Shown: positions 1 to 12,329 of the stretch, one piece after another | Layout: the number at the start of each line of letters is the position of its first letter | Numbering within the stretch: position 1 is the stretch's first letter | Assembly (NCBI GenBank): GCA_033032175.1 | Contig: CM065332.1 | Span: forward strand, 233,501-297,500 | From: Saturnia japonica | Lineage: Eukaryota; Arthropoda; Insecta; Lepidoptera; Saturniidae | Direction: 5' to 3' | Length of the DNA stretch: 64,000 nucleotides | Program-made: the position numbers and the translations under genes | Notes under the pieces: model-generated | The model's database searches: none | What the model saw: only the letters and a program-made list of their open reading frames with translations | Told to the model about the DNA's origin: nothing

Positions 1-432
1 ACTCTTGACCAGTCATTCAGAGACCAAATCATCTGTTCTCTAGCGTAACTCAGTCTTGAATTTCGATGCTGCCTTTCGAGTTTTGGACCATTTGCGGGTC
101 TAAATGGCTTGAAGTTTCTTTCAGCAAGACGCCGCCTCACTGTACATGTGCTGGAATTGCTCCCTCCAGTACGTAGAAGGAACGTTTTGACTTCAGCAGC
201 CGTTTGAAATCGATTTCTCAACATTTTTGACATCATATATCGATCCTCCCGCTATGTCGTGCACCTTGTTCGTCCTGATTCTGGTCTGCAAATAATAGAT
301 CCAGTCTCTTCAAATCGCGGGAGCACTCTTTGAACTTTTGATAGCGACACACCAACCGTTCTCGGTGAATAACGCTGACTGCACCCCTCTTCAAGCATTA
401 TCAGAATTCTGGTGCATTTTCAGGAGTTACTG
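1..432 (-). pseudogene. Tc1-like transposase, N-terminal part, broken by a stop codon
   Basis: A Tc1-family transposase would bind the element's inverted repeats and cut and paste it at TA sites in the nucleus. Reading the reverse strand from about 432 gives, in order, a helix-turn-helix region containing SQRYSPRTVGVSLSKVQRVL, the linker motif ETGSIICRPESGRTRCTT, then RYMMSKMLRNRF, TVRRRLAERNFKPFRPANG and LSYAREQMIWSLNDWS. These follow the usual order of the two DNA-binding subdomains in Tc1 transposases. One in-frame TAG (252-254) interrupts the frame straight after GRTRCTT. No clear start codon is kept upstream: a TGA lies just before the conserved part. The DDE catalytic domain would lie outside the window. 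The gene is dead as written, but it has decayed little, with one internal stop in about 140 codons. Confidence 0.8.
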
Positions 433-720
433 ACACGTTTATAATTGAATTTCATCAGAATAATAAATTTCAGCACAATAAATGCCATATTTATATTATA
501 GAACAGAAACAAAAGTAAAACAAATGTTTTCAAATTTTTATTAAATAGTTTTTTTATGGTTTTTAATACTACCACCATAAATAACTTAAAACGATTTTAC
601 TTCTTTTTATATTTGCAATTAAATAAACTTTAATTTCGTTTTAATTTTAAATAGATTGATCCAATATTTTAAGAGTTATCGCATTTTTTATAACCGAGCC
701 GCTTTCTTTGCGGCCGAGTG
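1..720 (-). mobile_element. Tc1-like DNA transposon, 5' end, cut off by the window edge
   Basis: The outer end sits at 720, where the reverse strand starts CACTCGGCCGCAAAG next to a TA dinucleotide (721-722), the target expected for Tc1/mariner elements. Next to it is a small hairpin (GCCGC, loop, GCGGC). The element continues inward with an AT-rich leader, then the transposase N-terminus, and runs off the left edge, so its other end, the catalytic residues and its full length are not visible. The TA flank and conserved coding frame make the Tc1 assignment firm; the exact subfamily is not determined. Confidence 0.8.
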
Positions 721-722
721 TA

Positions 723-3700
723 TATTAACAGTATTTTGCGAGTTTCTTTAGTTAAGTTAAATCATATACTATCTCTTTAAAGGCTAAAGCAATAGTGCAA
801 TTTATAGTACTTTTTATTATAATATATTGGACATAATTAATAGTGACTCTGAAATACTTGATAACCGGTATATCTACAGTTTTGTTTATAAAATGTGTAA
901 ATTGATGATATTTAGTACAACATGATTTGTAGTACTTTTTATCTTTTCTCAAAATTTACCTTCAATTTAATCGATGAGTGAAATAAGATGATTATAAATG
1001 GTAAAATATTAGTAGAGGCACAATAATAATGTTTGTTCGTTACCGAATAATACACAGTGTTGTCACATATGTTATGATTTTTTTACGAAGTCGTTTAATA
1101 ATTCTGAAAAGATTTCTGCTTTGACGTTATAAGTCGTCCGCCCCCGGGGTCGCGGGGGTGTACCGTCTCAGCTAAACTTCGATTTCCGTCTGTTTCCGGC
1201 ATTTTAATTTTTAAAAATATTTTCCTTTTAAGATTTTAATATATTTACGTCTTGTTGAAAAATGATTTTTTTTTGTGACAACCTCGAAATTTTTTATCAA
1301 TTTAATTAATGTACAAACAGTCTAAAATATAAGATGCTTGTCAATTCCTCAAATTAGACCTGGTTAAATAATTCAAATATTTTGTATACTAGATACATAA
1401 AATCTGTGATAATAACAACATCGACAAACAAAGACACGTCCTAGCTAAAGGTAATAATTGTGCCAATGCAATATATTTCGCGCTACAGGACCGTATATTA
1501 ATGCTATAGTAATTAAAATAATTGAAGATATTGATTTTAATCAAATACCAATATTGATGACGTACTAGCTGAAAGACTGAAGACGAAGTTATGAAATATA
1601 TGCTCAGCTTAGAGTAACGGCAAAGGAGCAGCCGTCATACAGGTTCCTATACTGTGCAGGATGTGCAAGATGTGCAGGGTGTGCAGGGTGTGCAGGGACT
1701 TGGCGCACTGGGAGCTGATCCCTTATTTCTTATTCCAATTATGTAACTAGCTAACGACTCGAGTTTTGCTATAAATTCTTGTGCGTGAAGCGTTCTGGTC
1801 TTTCGTTCATTATTTAATTTAGTATGAAATAGAATTCACTGTACACTTCTGTTTTTCTGTAGAACTGTTTATGAAAAATGATTCAGTTCACCATTCCACT
1901 ATTCCCTCACATTCATGATCAGATGCAGTTCAAGTGAATATAACTAATCTATATGCTAGTAATTGAAGTCATATTGTGTTATGAAAAACAATAGCCACTT
2001 GATCTTTTGGATCCCTGACATAACAAGAATGTACGTGAAATTGGTATATATGCCATACATAGGAGCAGCGGTATGAAGCGTAACAGAAATCATTTAATGT
2101 TTATTTATAAATAAACATTTCCCTGGTAAAGATAGAGCAAGCCCAGCCCTTTGAGCTCAAATTTCACAAGGGGATTTTAACTTCTGAAAATAGCATAGCA
2201 AATAGAAATGTTATTAAGCACAGATAAACATGAGATGCAACTCCCAACTTTGACTTTTTACTCTGTGAACACGTGAACAAACAAATGCACTACCGGGAAC
2301 TAACTCTCTAACAAGTAAACCAGTTCTCTCCTCATGACAATTTAACGAGTTTGTATGATTACATTCCCGCGGCCACGCTACGCCATACTATCATCGTGTT
2401 ACACGTTCAAACCGATACAACTTATGCAACTTTCGACCCTCCAAAGAGATTTTTCTACAATAAAACAACAATACATCTTAAATCTATGTAAATGGCAGCA
2501 TTTGTGATGCGTTCCAATTTGAATGAAGTTTTTGGCAATACAGAATACACCACAACACTGTGTGTAAGATACACAGGAATGGAACGTAATAATTAAAAGA
2601 AAAGGATAGTATTTTTAAGTTATGTTAGTATGAAAGAGTAAACGAATGAACGGCATGACAGGAAGTGTGTAAGTGAGATAGATTATATAAATTGTAGTAG
2701 TGTAAGAGAGAAAAGGAAATAAAACGAATATGGTCTCGATCAAGTATTTTTATTTACATGTGCTCTTCTAATCATTTTTAAATTAAATGACAGAATAAAA
2801 GGAATGTTGTGCGAACTTAATTGTATAAGAAATCAACCATTACTTGTATTTCTGTTACATGAAAAGATTTTATGCATGTTTTTTAATTATTTATTTTGCT
2901 TGTACGGTTGGAATAAATTGAATATCTCTGTTTTCATATTTTGAAGACATACTTTATACTAATGCGGAAAAGCAACGTTTTTTTTTAAGAATAAACTATA
3001 ACATAAATATACCAAGGCGATGTCATGTCTCTGCACGAAACTGGGTCACAAGTTTTTGGAGCAGTCCGTCGAAAACAAAACACGAACTATTTGCACACAA
3101 CATGAAGTAGAGAGAAAAGTAGAGTGGTCGGATCAGAGCCAACGAGTTGTTCCTATCAGAGCGTCGGTTGTTAAAAACTTACGCTGAGTTGTCGTATTTG
3201 TTTCTTGTTTACTTGTAGTTTTGGTTAGCGGGAAAACTCGACATTCTGTGAAGTGAATCTTGTCTTCGTTTCATGTTTTCTTAAGTTATTATATAGTTTC
3301 ATATTATTTTGATAGACACGTACTCACTATATTAAACAATGATAAACAAAACACCTAGACCTAAGTTAAGAATTGCTACTGTATACTCTATACCTATAAC
3401 AGCTCTAACAGACAGTACTTATTGTAACTTATAAACGTAGGCGCGGGTAAAACTTAGTTTAAATATATACTATTGTGGACTCAAATTTGAGCTCTATGGG
3501 GTACTGAAGGACCAACTAGGATCTATCTAAGGATGAAGGTTAACTTAAATTAAAAGAAAAAACGTGAGCATAATGTACCACGCGAACTCATTTCATGTCG
3601 TAGCGTCGTCTGTTGCTTTTTGAATTTGCGGGAAATCATTTTATTCCTCGTTCATTACCCTTGACCATTAAATAAAACGACTCGTGCGCTGCCTATTTTA

Positions 3701-5040
3701 AAACGGTTGTACTAATACAGATTCCCCGCGGATTTATGCACAAAAACTTATCAAAGTTTTTTCGCAATTGGATGAATTGTTTAGGAAAGCAAAGTGAACA
3801 ACAAAAACATTCATTATTATATTCTCGTACGGGAATAATTTATAAGATAGATCTCAAACACGAAACATTTTGTAATATTCATTAAATAACCAAAATTTAA
3901 TATGGATACGTCAAAGCAGGTCAACCGAATATCCCAGGAGAATATTTCGAAGGCTTTCAACTCGAATTTATCACTGAACTTGTGAGAATTTAAAACACTC
4001 TAGAAACGTGGGCGCCGCGCCGACACCGCGCCGTCGCGTTGGCGGGAACATTTGAACTACCAACGATTACTCACGATGTTAAAACAACCGAAAATTCCAC
4101 GAAAAACTTGACTAATTAAACGTGAATAGTGTTTCATTGAAACCGAGACCTGTTTTCGGCACAACCAGTTTTAGCCGAAAATTGTTCATACATGACGACC
4201 TAAACAATATTTAGCTTCAGGACCATGGAAAAATTTAAATTATAAATCGAATGACAAATTTACATGGGATATATTTATCTTAGTGCTGGATCTACCGAAT
4301 TGGATATAGCACTTTCCGCTTTGAAGGTAGCACGACCTGTAAAAGGCACGATTTCGGTAGGACGACCGGCAAACCTGTTTCTTCCGCAAACTATTAGTAC
4401 TCGCCCTGCTGAGTGCTAATCTGAAAGATATGGATCATTTCTGCTGTTCTATTTTATTTCAATGTATGACGGACGGCGGAGCCTCTTTTTGAATTCACAT
4501 AATAAAATTTTGTTTAAATTTTTTAACCGAAATTAATATATTATATAAAGCCGAAACCGAAACCTCATCCAAGCACTAGTGAGAACTCGTACAATTTACA
4601 CAAGAATAAGTCAAGATTACAGTAAGTTAAGCAAACTTGTCCGATCTTGTATCGCGGTATAACATTACCTAGCTGTTGGAATATTTACTCGGTACAAGTT
4701 AAATTAGCTTCGGTAAATTAGTTACTCGTGGTAACCGATCACTCCTATTTACTATCTGTCCTAATTATGTGCTGGAAGTTCGTGTGTACTTTACAAAAGC
4801 AATTTTTTTTACAGACGACTTTGTTTACTGTATGTAATAATTTACTTTTCTTTTTTGTACTATAATTATAGTATCAATAACGTTTTGGAAATAGTTATTT
4901 TAAAAAATACCATAATTCAAAAGGAACTTTTTAAATTTATCTTATGCTTTGATAGATTGTCTTGATGTCACGATGACCTCGGTCACTCTGTCAAGAGTTT
5001 TAAAACTAAAAAGAAGGTGAAGAAGATTACCTAGTTGGAT
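723..5040. other. AT-rich DNA with no recognised gene
   Basis: I see no protein, RNA or transposon signature that I can name here. It holds a short 9-bp tandem repeat (1654-1698, listed separately) and a GC-rich patch around 4008-4056 rich in CG dinucleotides. Short open frames such as the one at 752-952 are AT-rich and look random. Confidence 0.5.
1654..1698. repeat. 9-bp tandem repeat, five units
   Basis: Five adjacent copies of a GTGCAGGRT-like unit, the second with one substitution (GTGCAAGAT) and the last ending in A. No coding frame or known element surrounds it. Confidence 0.85.
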
Positions 5041-5044
5041 ATAA

Positions 5045-6085
5045 GTAATATATATTCTTTATTGCACAAAAAAGTACAAATGGAGGACTTAATGCTAAAA
5101 AACATTCTCTACCAGTCTTCCAGGGAAGCAAGAGAAAAGTATATACAAGGTGTGCATAATATTTACTTTTAAAAAAGAAAGAAAAACTTAGCCAATATTC
5201 AATTGCTCCAAGTAAAACGTACGTAGCGAAAACTTGAAGGAATCCCGAGAGTTAGCTAGTTGGATGTAGATAGGAAGCGAGTTCCATAGTCGTGCTGCTG
5301 TTACTGTGAAGGGTTGGTCGCGGAAATTAGTATGATAATTTGGTATACTGAGAATTAAATAATCAGAAGATCTTAGCTGTCTATTGTACGTAACCGCGAG
5401 AGATTGAAATAGTGTTATTAAATTTTCTGGAGATTTGGGATTATTAAGTCCGGAGAAAAGATGACAAAGTATTCTTACATTCCTACGTTGCCGAATAGGT
5501 AGCCATTTCAACCGGGCCCGGTATTCAGATAATACATGATCAAACTTCCGAAGGCGGAAAATGAAACGAATACAGTTATTGAGTATACTGTCGAGATTGA
5601 TGAAGAGATCTGAGAGGTCCAAGTAAGCAACGTCTGCATATCCAGAAGAGGGAGAAGAAGAGTATTTACTAGGGAAATCTTTGTATCAACAGGAAGAAAG
5701 TTTTTCAAACGCATGAGAAGAGAAGCGTAAAATTTACTAATAACTTCCTTGACTTGGTCTGCCCAGCGTAATTTAGCATCGAAGATGATACTAAGATTTT
5801 TCACCGTAGTTGAATAAGGAATGGTACATTTATTATATTGAAGAAGAATCAATGAATGAAAGTTAATTTTTGCAAGCTGCTTTGAGCTACCAATTATAAT
5901 AGATTGACACTTCGTTGGATTAACATTAATCCCGTAAGGTTCAGACCAGGTAAGTAAACTTGAGAGGTCGTCGTTTTTAATTATTGATTATAAAAGGATG
6001 ATTCTTTATTTCGCAGTGCAGATACAATTGCAGGTCGTCAGCAAAGAGATGCTTGTGGGATTGTAAAATAGGCGTAAGTAAGTTT
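5045..6085 (-). mobile_element. 5'-truncated non-LTR retrotransposon (LINE)
   Basis: The reverse strand carries the last part of a LINE reverse transcriptase followed by a 3' UTR that ends near 5045 with an AATAAAG-type signal. The 5' break lies just upstream of the catalytic FADD box, around 6085, which is the usual result of incomplete target-primed reverse transcription. The coding part is described in the next entry. The clade (CR1-like or Jockey-like) cannot be fixed by eye. Confidence 0.8.
5188..6075 (-). pseudogene. LINE reverse transcriptase, C-terminal third, frameshifted
   Basis: A LINE reverse transcriptase copies its own RNA at a nicked chromosomal target. Reading the reverse strand from about 6075 gives HKHLFADDLQLYLHCE, with the FADD catalytic box at 6034-6045. 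Then follow VNPTKCQSIIIGSSKQLAKI (the region after the palm), TVKNLSIIFDAKLRWADQV (the GV-D-L-W motif common to LINE RTs), the thumb-like stretch KISLVNTLLLPLLD, and the tail motifs YRARLKWLPIRQRRN and AARLWNSLPIYIQ, ending at 5188. At least two breaks are visible: a frame change near 5625, between LLPLLD and the following LDLSDLFINLDSIL, and another between the FADD block and VNPTKC, where TAA codons occur. The upstream RT motifs and the endonuclease are missing. It is a dead 5'-truncated copy. Confidence 0.8.
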
Positions 6086-6089
6086 ATAA

Positions 6090-6782
6090 AAATGGAAATA
6101 AACGATTACTAACAAATTAAAACTGTCGAATGTGAAGTTCTATATCGTAGCACTTAAATGTCCCACCATTCTACTTTATGACATGCATTGTTCAATCCAA
6201 TAACATCAGCGACCACCCTGGGATATTTAATCCATTTCCAGCTGACATCGAAGTGATGCCGGCGGCCAGACTGATCAAATGAAGTTACGTTACGTTTGAA
6301 GGATTCCATGTTGCAGGAGGGAACACATTTGCTGGGGCTGGCAGACAGTTCACAGCTTCACAGCAGTTGTTCAGCTCTCATAGCCTCTTCTAAATTTTAA
6401 TTGCGATTAACATATCAATAAGTGTGTTACAATTAGTAACAAAGACGCGTTATCAATTTTAGTAAGTACTTGTATACATTGATGAAATATTTTATTGTTT
6501 ACTTACAACATAAATAAAGTAAATATAGAAAGAGCTGAATTTAATTATACTACCATACTGTTCATTGTGTATATTGTATACCAGGTTACGAGGGGGAGGT
6601 TTCATCATGTTCGCGTTTCAATAATGAAGGTCATAGATCAAATGTTCAGGGTAAATTGGTCCTTATGTAATAATTATCCTTGTAATTATATTCTCCTATC
6701 AAAATATATCACTTTTATTACTGTTATAATACTATAAGTAAGTTATTTAAATAGTACTTTGAAATATTTATAGAATATTACA
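6090..6782. other. Unassigned AT-rich stretch
   Basis: I see no named element or gene between the LINE break and the first Helitron. An 80-codon open frame at 6495-6737 has an AT-driven composition and no recognisable motif. Confidence 0.4.
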
Positions 6783-7523
6783 GGAGCGTTCAGTGGTTTA
6801 ACTAAAAATTTATATAATATAAAGAATCAAAGATATAGGTATACGTAGCGAGGCACAAAACTTCAGTAACTTAGGATGCACTACAAAAATATTAATATAA
6901 CTGTGGGTATCTGGTGATAGCACATGGCATTTAAGATTATTGGGCAATATTGTCTATTCCATACTGAGTTGTTGTAGTGAGCAGACGTTTTCTCTGATAC
7001 TTTATTCCTGTATTAATATAGTAACTTTTGCCAGCGACTTCGTTTCCTTTATTTTGAAAATAAAATTACCGGCACGCCATCTCTTGTCAACTGTTTGTAA
7101 TCATACAGATTGAATCGCGCACCAAAGTTTATTGCAATTGAAAAAGCCTAAACAAATATATTTACCTTTATAATTATAATCATTATATTAATAAGTGAGA
7201 AGAAAACTCCGGACCCCGTTTTAAGTGTATCCCGTGCACGGAAGACTGTGAGATTTGGCATGATTAAAGATTATATGGAAAAGGAATGCAGAAAACTAAA
7301 ATTTATCTATAATAACTTTTACTAATATATTCAATTAAAAAAATTAATACTGCGAATCCTAACCCGACCATTGCCATTGAACTTAGACCCCCCAAAATAT
7401 TGACATTGTCACTCAACGAAAAATGACAGCAAGTGATTGTAGATAATACTACAAATGTCAAACAGAAAATAGTCTATGATCAAAAAGTCGCTGGTCGAAT
7501 TTCGACCTTAGGACGATCGCTAG
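6783..7523 (+). mobile_element. Non-autonomous Helitron, copy 1 (internally deleted)
   Basis: The 3' end has the Helitron signature: a perfect hairpin GGTCGAATTTCGACC at 7493-7507, then about a dozen bases, then CTAG (7520-7523) followed by T. There is no Rep/helicase coding sequence, so movement would depend on an enzyme supplied elsewhere. The body matches copy 2 (11180-12214, opposite strand) from the block containing GCGAGGCACAAAACTTCAGT to the end. Relative to copy 2 it lacks roughly 270 bp near the 5' end, between GAGCGTTCAGTG and the shared AT-rich block. The 5' boundary at 6783 is where the two copies stop matching and is approximate. Confidence 0.75.
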
Positions 7524-8350
7524 TATAGATAGATAAGCCATACGCTACCAGCTCATTTGCTGCTGTCATCGTATTGAATACTACGCCTTCCAGCGAGCTA
7601 ATACAACAAGATTTATTACAGTAATGTTGGATAGACAACTCTAATAGGTAATGTAGGTAATTAGTTGAAGGTATTAGCTAAACATCTATATTGATGTTTA
7701 GTTTAGGGCTGGAAGCTTTACAAGTCCTGACAAAAGCGTAACAGAACTGACAATTACCGTTGAGAGTGGTGAGGGTGGAGTGGTGAGGGTGGGCCGTTTT
7801 ACTAAGGGCATTCGTTAAGGGCTGTTTGATTCTGATATTACAGAGCGGTACTCAGTTAACTGATTGAGAGTATAGACCATGTTTATAAAGTATACTTTAT
7901 ATGTATACATATACCTATAATTTTACATAAAAAGAATTACGATTTTTTTATTGACGAGCGGGAAGCATCAATCATTTGTTGTCGGCATGAATAATTCATT
8001 ACAAATGGCGTCAAATTTGAGATTAAAGTATAAAATTGCCGATTTTTATATTCACCAGTGTGATATCTTTTATTCTACTTAATATTTGTAATCATATTAA
8101 TTTTATAATATTAGTTATAACATTTATTCTTAATAATCAGTTGTTTATTTCTTTTTCCAGTCTTTACATTTTTCAATAATATCGCTGTTTGTGCGACCAT
8201 TTAATCATCGAAGTTCGCATTATTTTCGAATACGAGTTCCGTCGTATGACACGAACGCGAGACAGCACAAAGAGTCACGGCACGCAATATCAACGAGACG
8301 TGACGCAGACGTGTCATGTAGACTAGGTAACACAAGTGAACGCACGAATT
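7524..8350. other. Unassigned stretch with a strong splice-acceptor-like site
   Basis: No gene is recognised. At 8138-8160 a T-rich tract ends in CCAG, a good acceptor context on the plus strand, but it leads directly into decayed mariner sequence and no open frame follows it. Confidence 0.4.
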
Positions 8351-8935
8351 GTTTTTCGTTTAATCGCTTCCGTTTGGATATTTTGATTTCAACAATGAGT
8401 TCCGTAGCCAACCGAAAACTAAAGTAGAAAACTATGAATAGAAAGCCGTAGTGGAAGCAGATTCATCTCAAGTTGCGTCGGAATCAGCAGCAGCCTGCAA
8501 CGTAAGTGATAAAACAATACAACAACAAAATTGCGTTGCATCTAACTTTAACTTATTGAATAGACATGAAAAGTGGATCCAGTATGATAATCGGAAACGT
8601 CCATCGCACTGGTTGGATACAGGGGAGGCAGCCTAACCGCAACGTTAGCCAACCGTAAATTGAGTCAAAAAAGCTGCTTGTGAGTGTGTATGGTGAACCT
8701 GTGTCGGTATTGTTTATTGCAACATTTTCATACCTGGCACAACAATTATTGAAGAGGTGTTCTGAGAAGAATTGGAAATGATGATGGATAAGCTCGCTGT
8801 TAAACTACCATTATTTGTTGATAGTTCTAGTCTATTCGTTTTTCACGACAATGCTCATAGAACGGACCATCTCAATACTACAGGAGTTAGGAGTCCTAGA
8901 CCTTAGGCCTGGTCCAGCTCGCAGTAAAAACCTTG
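8350..8935 (+). pseudogene. Decayed mariner-like transposase
   Basis: A mariner transposase would cut and paste its element at TA sites. Pieces appear in the expected order but in shifting frames: FDFNNEFRSQPKTKVENYE, then KAVVEADSSQVASESAAACN and VSDKTIQ (second helix-turn-helix region), RHEKWIQYDNRKRPSHWLDT (the block holding the first catalytic Asp in intact relatives, here with the Asp before EKW replaced by His), SKKLLVSVYG, and LFFHDNAHRTDHLN (second catalytic Asp). The third catalytic block (YSPDLAP-type) is not found. A TAG follows VENYE. It resembles the remnant at 42400-43260, so both may come from one mariner subfamily. No inverted repeats were found. Confidence 0.75.
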
Positions 8936-8939
8936 AACA

Positions 8940-10500
8940 ATAGTCGGTTGCAAATAAAATAATGATTACCTTATAATCCTAAGTTCTTATCTGTCAACCA
9001 CTTTTCGTTTCATCAGATATTTCTTTTTTTAATTGCCCTCCACTCCCCCCGCGTTTCCCGTCTCCAAGAGTCCATCTTTTCGCAACACTAATTGGATTGT
9101 TTACGAAACAAAAGCGTTCGTCTTTTGTGCGGATTCGGTGGCGCTCCCTTTGCCGTTCACTTGTTTTTCCCAATAGTTTCGCGACACAAGATAAGGGATG
9201 ACAGATGGGTCGAAGTCAATATAAACTATAGGAAAACTACCAAAATAATCTCACTGTGATTTACACATCGCGACCCCATACATACCGGAATGATAAAAAT
9301 AACATCCATTCGAAAAACAACTGCATTCGCTTCAATAAAATAACTGTATTAAATTAGTATACTGTAAAAATCGCGGGAAAACATGGATGAGATTAGTCCA
9401 GGATCAGGACGAGTGGCGTTCAAGAATAGAGGCATATGGTCTGCAGTAACCGGTAACCGATTGTGGATTAAAGAAGATGATGGTGATATATATGCATATA
9501 TGTAACCATCAGAGATTTGCACACCGACCGCGACCTGATGTACCATTTACTATTAGCAAACCTAAGTGAATTATATCATAATTGATTCAACATTGTTTAG
9601 CTTAACAATATAAATATACGAGCTGACGCGAGCAGCGCCGATTATGTGTTGAGTAAAATAAGATAAATGGCAATTTATATTTATTATCTTTGAATAAAAA
9701 CTAATCAATAAACATGAAATAATAAAAAAATAAAAAAAGTCCGTCACGGGACGCCCGCGCGGCGCCTGGCACATGTGAAACATCGAAATTATTTTGTATA
9801 TGTTATATGCATATAAGAACAGATTACAACAGGAATCAGATATGGCAAAATGAAAAGATAAAGCATTACAAATTTGTTCCATAAAATAATGACTGTTTAT
9901 TTTAGAATTTTTGTTTATTACATAAATATTTATTTTTATTTAATACATAATAAAAAAAAAATCTTTTTTTTTAAATCTTTTTTCATAGTTCATATATTCC
10001 ATCATATAGTGTTCCGATGGGTCACCCCGGCCTGTATCGCCACGCCAACAATCAGGTTTACCCTCGCCTCTATAGGCGACATCAATGATGTTTCACATCA
10101 AAAATAACATAATTGGTTCCGTCATTTAATAACTAAAACCAAGAATAACCATAAAAGCAGCGAAGCACCGTACACGTGATACAAATGAAACTTCTTAAAA
10201 AGGAACATGCGGATAACTTAAACTGTGTATTAGATATGCACCATATAAAGCTATTTTTCTCTTTCTGTCTACGTTATGTCGAAATCTAACTAGACGTGAC
10301 GCATCCTTGACATTTCAGCCACAATTCTCGTTCAATTATCGAATCTATGTATAATTTCCCTAAACAGTGTTAAATAAAGCGTAGCAAAGGTGAATAAGTA
10401 AAAACTACATTTGTAAGCTGTCACACAACAAGAAACTAAATATAATAAAACATTTTCAACTCTACATTAAAAACTCTAGTATGTATTTCAAGATAAAAAC
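8940..10500. other. Unassigned AT-rich stretch
   Basis: I see no recognised gene. Two small GC-rich islands stand out: 9739-9775, rich in CGCG, and 10012-10090, which keeps a short open frame on the plus strand but has no recognisable motif. Long T and A runs flank both. Confidence 0.4.
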
Positions 10501-10508
10501 GCACTTAC

Positions 10509-10594
10509 ATAGCGAGTGCACCTTCTGTGCTAATTCATATTGTAACGTCGCTCCAGATTCGATGTCAATTTCCAGAGATCGTATCTCACGCCAT
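10509..10594 (-). CDS. Candidate internal exon of an unidentified host gene
   Basis: On the reverse strand a pyrimidine-rich tract (CTTCTTTTTATCGTTGCAG) ends at 10595 and is followed by 86 bases bounded by a textbook donor, GTAAGTGCG, beginning at 10508. Only one of three frames is open: it reads WREIRSLEIDIESG followed by ATLQYELAQKVHSL, with phase 1 at both ends (one leading base, one trailing base). Codon choice and amino acid mix look like real protein, unlike the AT-driven frames nearby. I do not recognise the family. No partner exon could be identified within the window, so the rest of the gene would have to be distant, which fits a long-intron setting. It could still be a chance coincidence of splice-like motifs; conservation in a related genome or RNA reads spanning both junctions would decide. 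Confidence 0.45.
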
Positions 10595-10806
10595 CTGCAA
10601 CGATAAAAAGAAGCTTCGCTATATCTTATTACAAAGTTTTGTGACATGATCTAGTTTATATATAGGTATATTTGTATAGGAATATATATTTATATAAATT
10701 AACTCTATTTATTGTTTATCTACATCTATTTAAAATACTTTTAGTATATTGACAATTACAACATGTAATCACAGTACATTGACTTCTCGAAAGTTATTGT
10801 AGACTA

Positions 10807-10960
10807 TCTGTGCCCGTGACTCCCCTCGCTAACACTAGAAGATAGACATGCGCTATCGCTTTGTTTTTTGTAGGTCTTAAGATATACAATACTATGTACT
10901 ACATTAATTTGATATATATTTTATCGTTTACTCAGGGTAAGCTATTTAACGTCGTTTTTT
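10807..10960 (+). repeat. Fragment of the CTAGCTGTGCC dispersed repeat family
   Basis: It begins CTGTGCCCGTGACTCCCCTCG and contains the family's internal markers AGAAGATAGACATG, GTACTACATTAATTT and TTTACTCAGGGTAAGCTATT. It matches the first half of the fuller copy at 56492-57000. The 3' half (the AAAGTCCCGTCAAAAT block) is absent. Confidence 0.7.
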
Positions 10961-11179
10961 CGAATTGACTTACCGTTATTGTCACTGCATAGTTCATATA
11001 TAATATCACTTTACATAACAAAATATATCCTTTTAACCTGGTTAGATAATATAACTATGAATTTCAAAAAAACATATAAATCGGATAAGTGGTTCTCGTG
11101 TAAAAATAACATAAACGAACAGACAGATACAGAGACTTTGAGTTTTATAATAAATATGTATATTTTAAATTTAAATATA

Positions 11180-12214
11180 CTAGCGGTCGTCCAATGATCG
11201 AAATTCGAGTAACGATTTTTTAATAATAGATTATTTTCTGTTTGACATTTGCAGTATGAACCTAAACAATGAGTATTATCTACATCACTTGCTGTCACTT
11301 TTCATTGAGTGACAATGTTAATATTTTGGGGGGTTCAATGGCAATGGTAGTTAGGATTCCCAGTATTCATTTATTTCATTTAATATATTAGTAACAGATA
11401 TTTTAGATAAATTTTAGCTTTCTGCACTGTTTCTCCATATAAACTTTAATCATGCCAAATCTCACAGTCTTCCGTGCACGCATTACACTTAAAAAGGGGT
11501 CCGGAGTTTTCTTCTCATTTATTAATATAATGATTATAATTATAAAGGTAAATATATTTGTTTAGACTTTTTCAATGGCGATAAACTTTGGTGCGCGAAG
11601 CAATCTATATGATTACAAACAGTTGACAAGAGATGGCGTGCAAGTCATTTTGTTTTCAAAATAACGGAAATGAAGTCGCTGGCAAAAGTTAGTATATTAA
11701 TACAATAATAGAGTATTAGAGGAAACGTCCGCTCATTACAACAACTCAGTATGGAACAGACAATATTGAGCAATAACTGTTTATGTCATGTGTTATCACC
11801 AGACACGAGACATCACTACACGTAGATCTACCCACACTTATATTAATATTTTTGTAGTGCATCCTAAGTTACTGAAGTTTTGTGCCTCGTTACTTACCTA
11901 TATCTTTGCTTTCTCTATATTATGTAAATTTTTAATATTTGAATTTGGTTGCTGGAATAGTAATTATACGCGGACGAAACGGCGGGTATTATCTATTCAA
12001 ATAACTGAGAGCACTTAGTTATTTTGTTTTTACTTTAAGCACTAATAAATAAAGCCGTTACAATTACTAAGGGGTTGAAAAAAGTACAAATGAATATCCC
12101 CCGCGACCTTCATATATGTTAAAGAGAAAAATAACAAGATAGAATCTAGTCTATTCTATTCTGGGCAATAAATTAGCTTAGTGACCCCAACTCGCCCTAC
12201 CACACTGAACGCTC
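11180..12214 (-). mobile_element. Non-autonomous Helitron, copy 2 (longest copy)
   Basis: On the reverse strand it ends in CTAG (11180-11183) followed by T, preceded by a hairpin now slightly decayed (CTCGAATTTCGATC). The body runs inverted relative to copy 1 and shares about 700 bp with it, including CCAGCGACTTCATTTC, GCACGGAAGACTGTGAGATT and ACTCAATGAAAAGTGACAGC. It is about 290 bp longer, so copy 1 carries the internal deletion. The outer boundary near 12214 is set by the shared GAGCGTTCAGTG. No transposase-like frame is present. Open frames inside (11011-11298, 11788-12018) are fortuitous. Confidence 0.75.
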
Positions 12215-12329
12215 GTGACATTTACTACAACGATATATTACTTTTTATATACATACGTCTGTAGTTCAAATTTGACTTTCAAATATGTTTTAAGACCAAA
12301 CAGGTACTAAAAATATTCATGTTCGTTAA

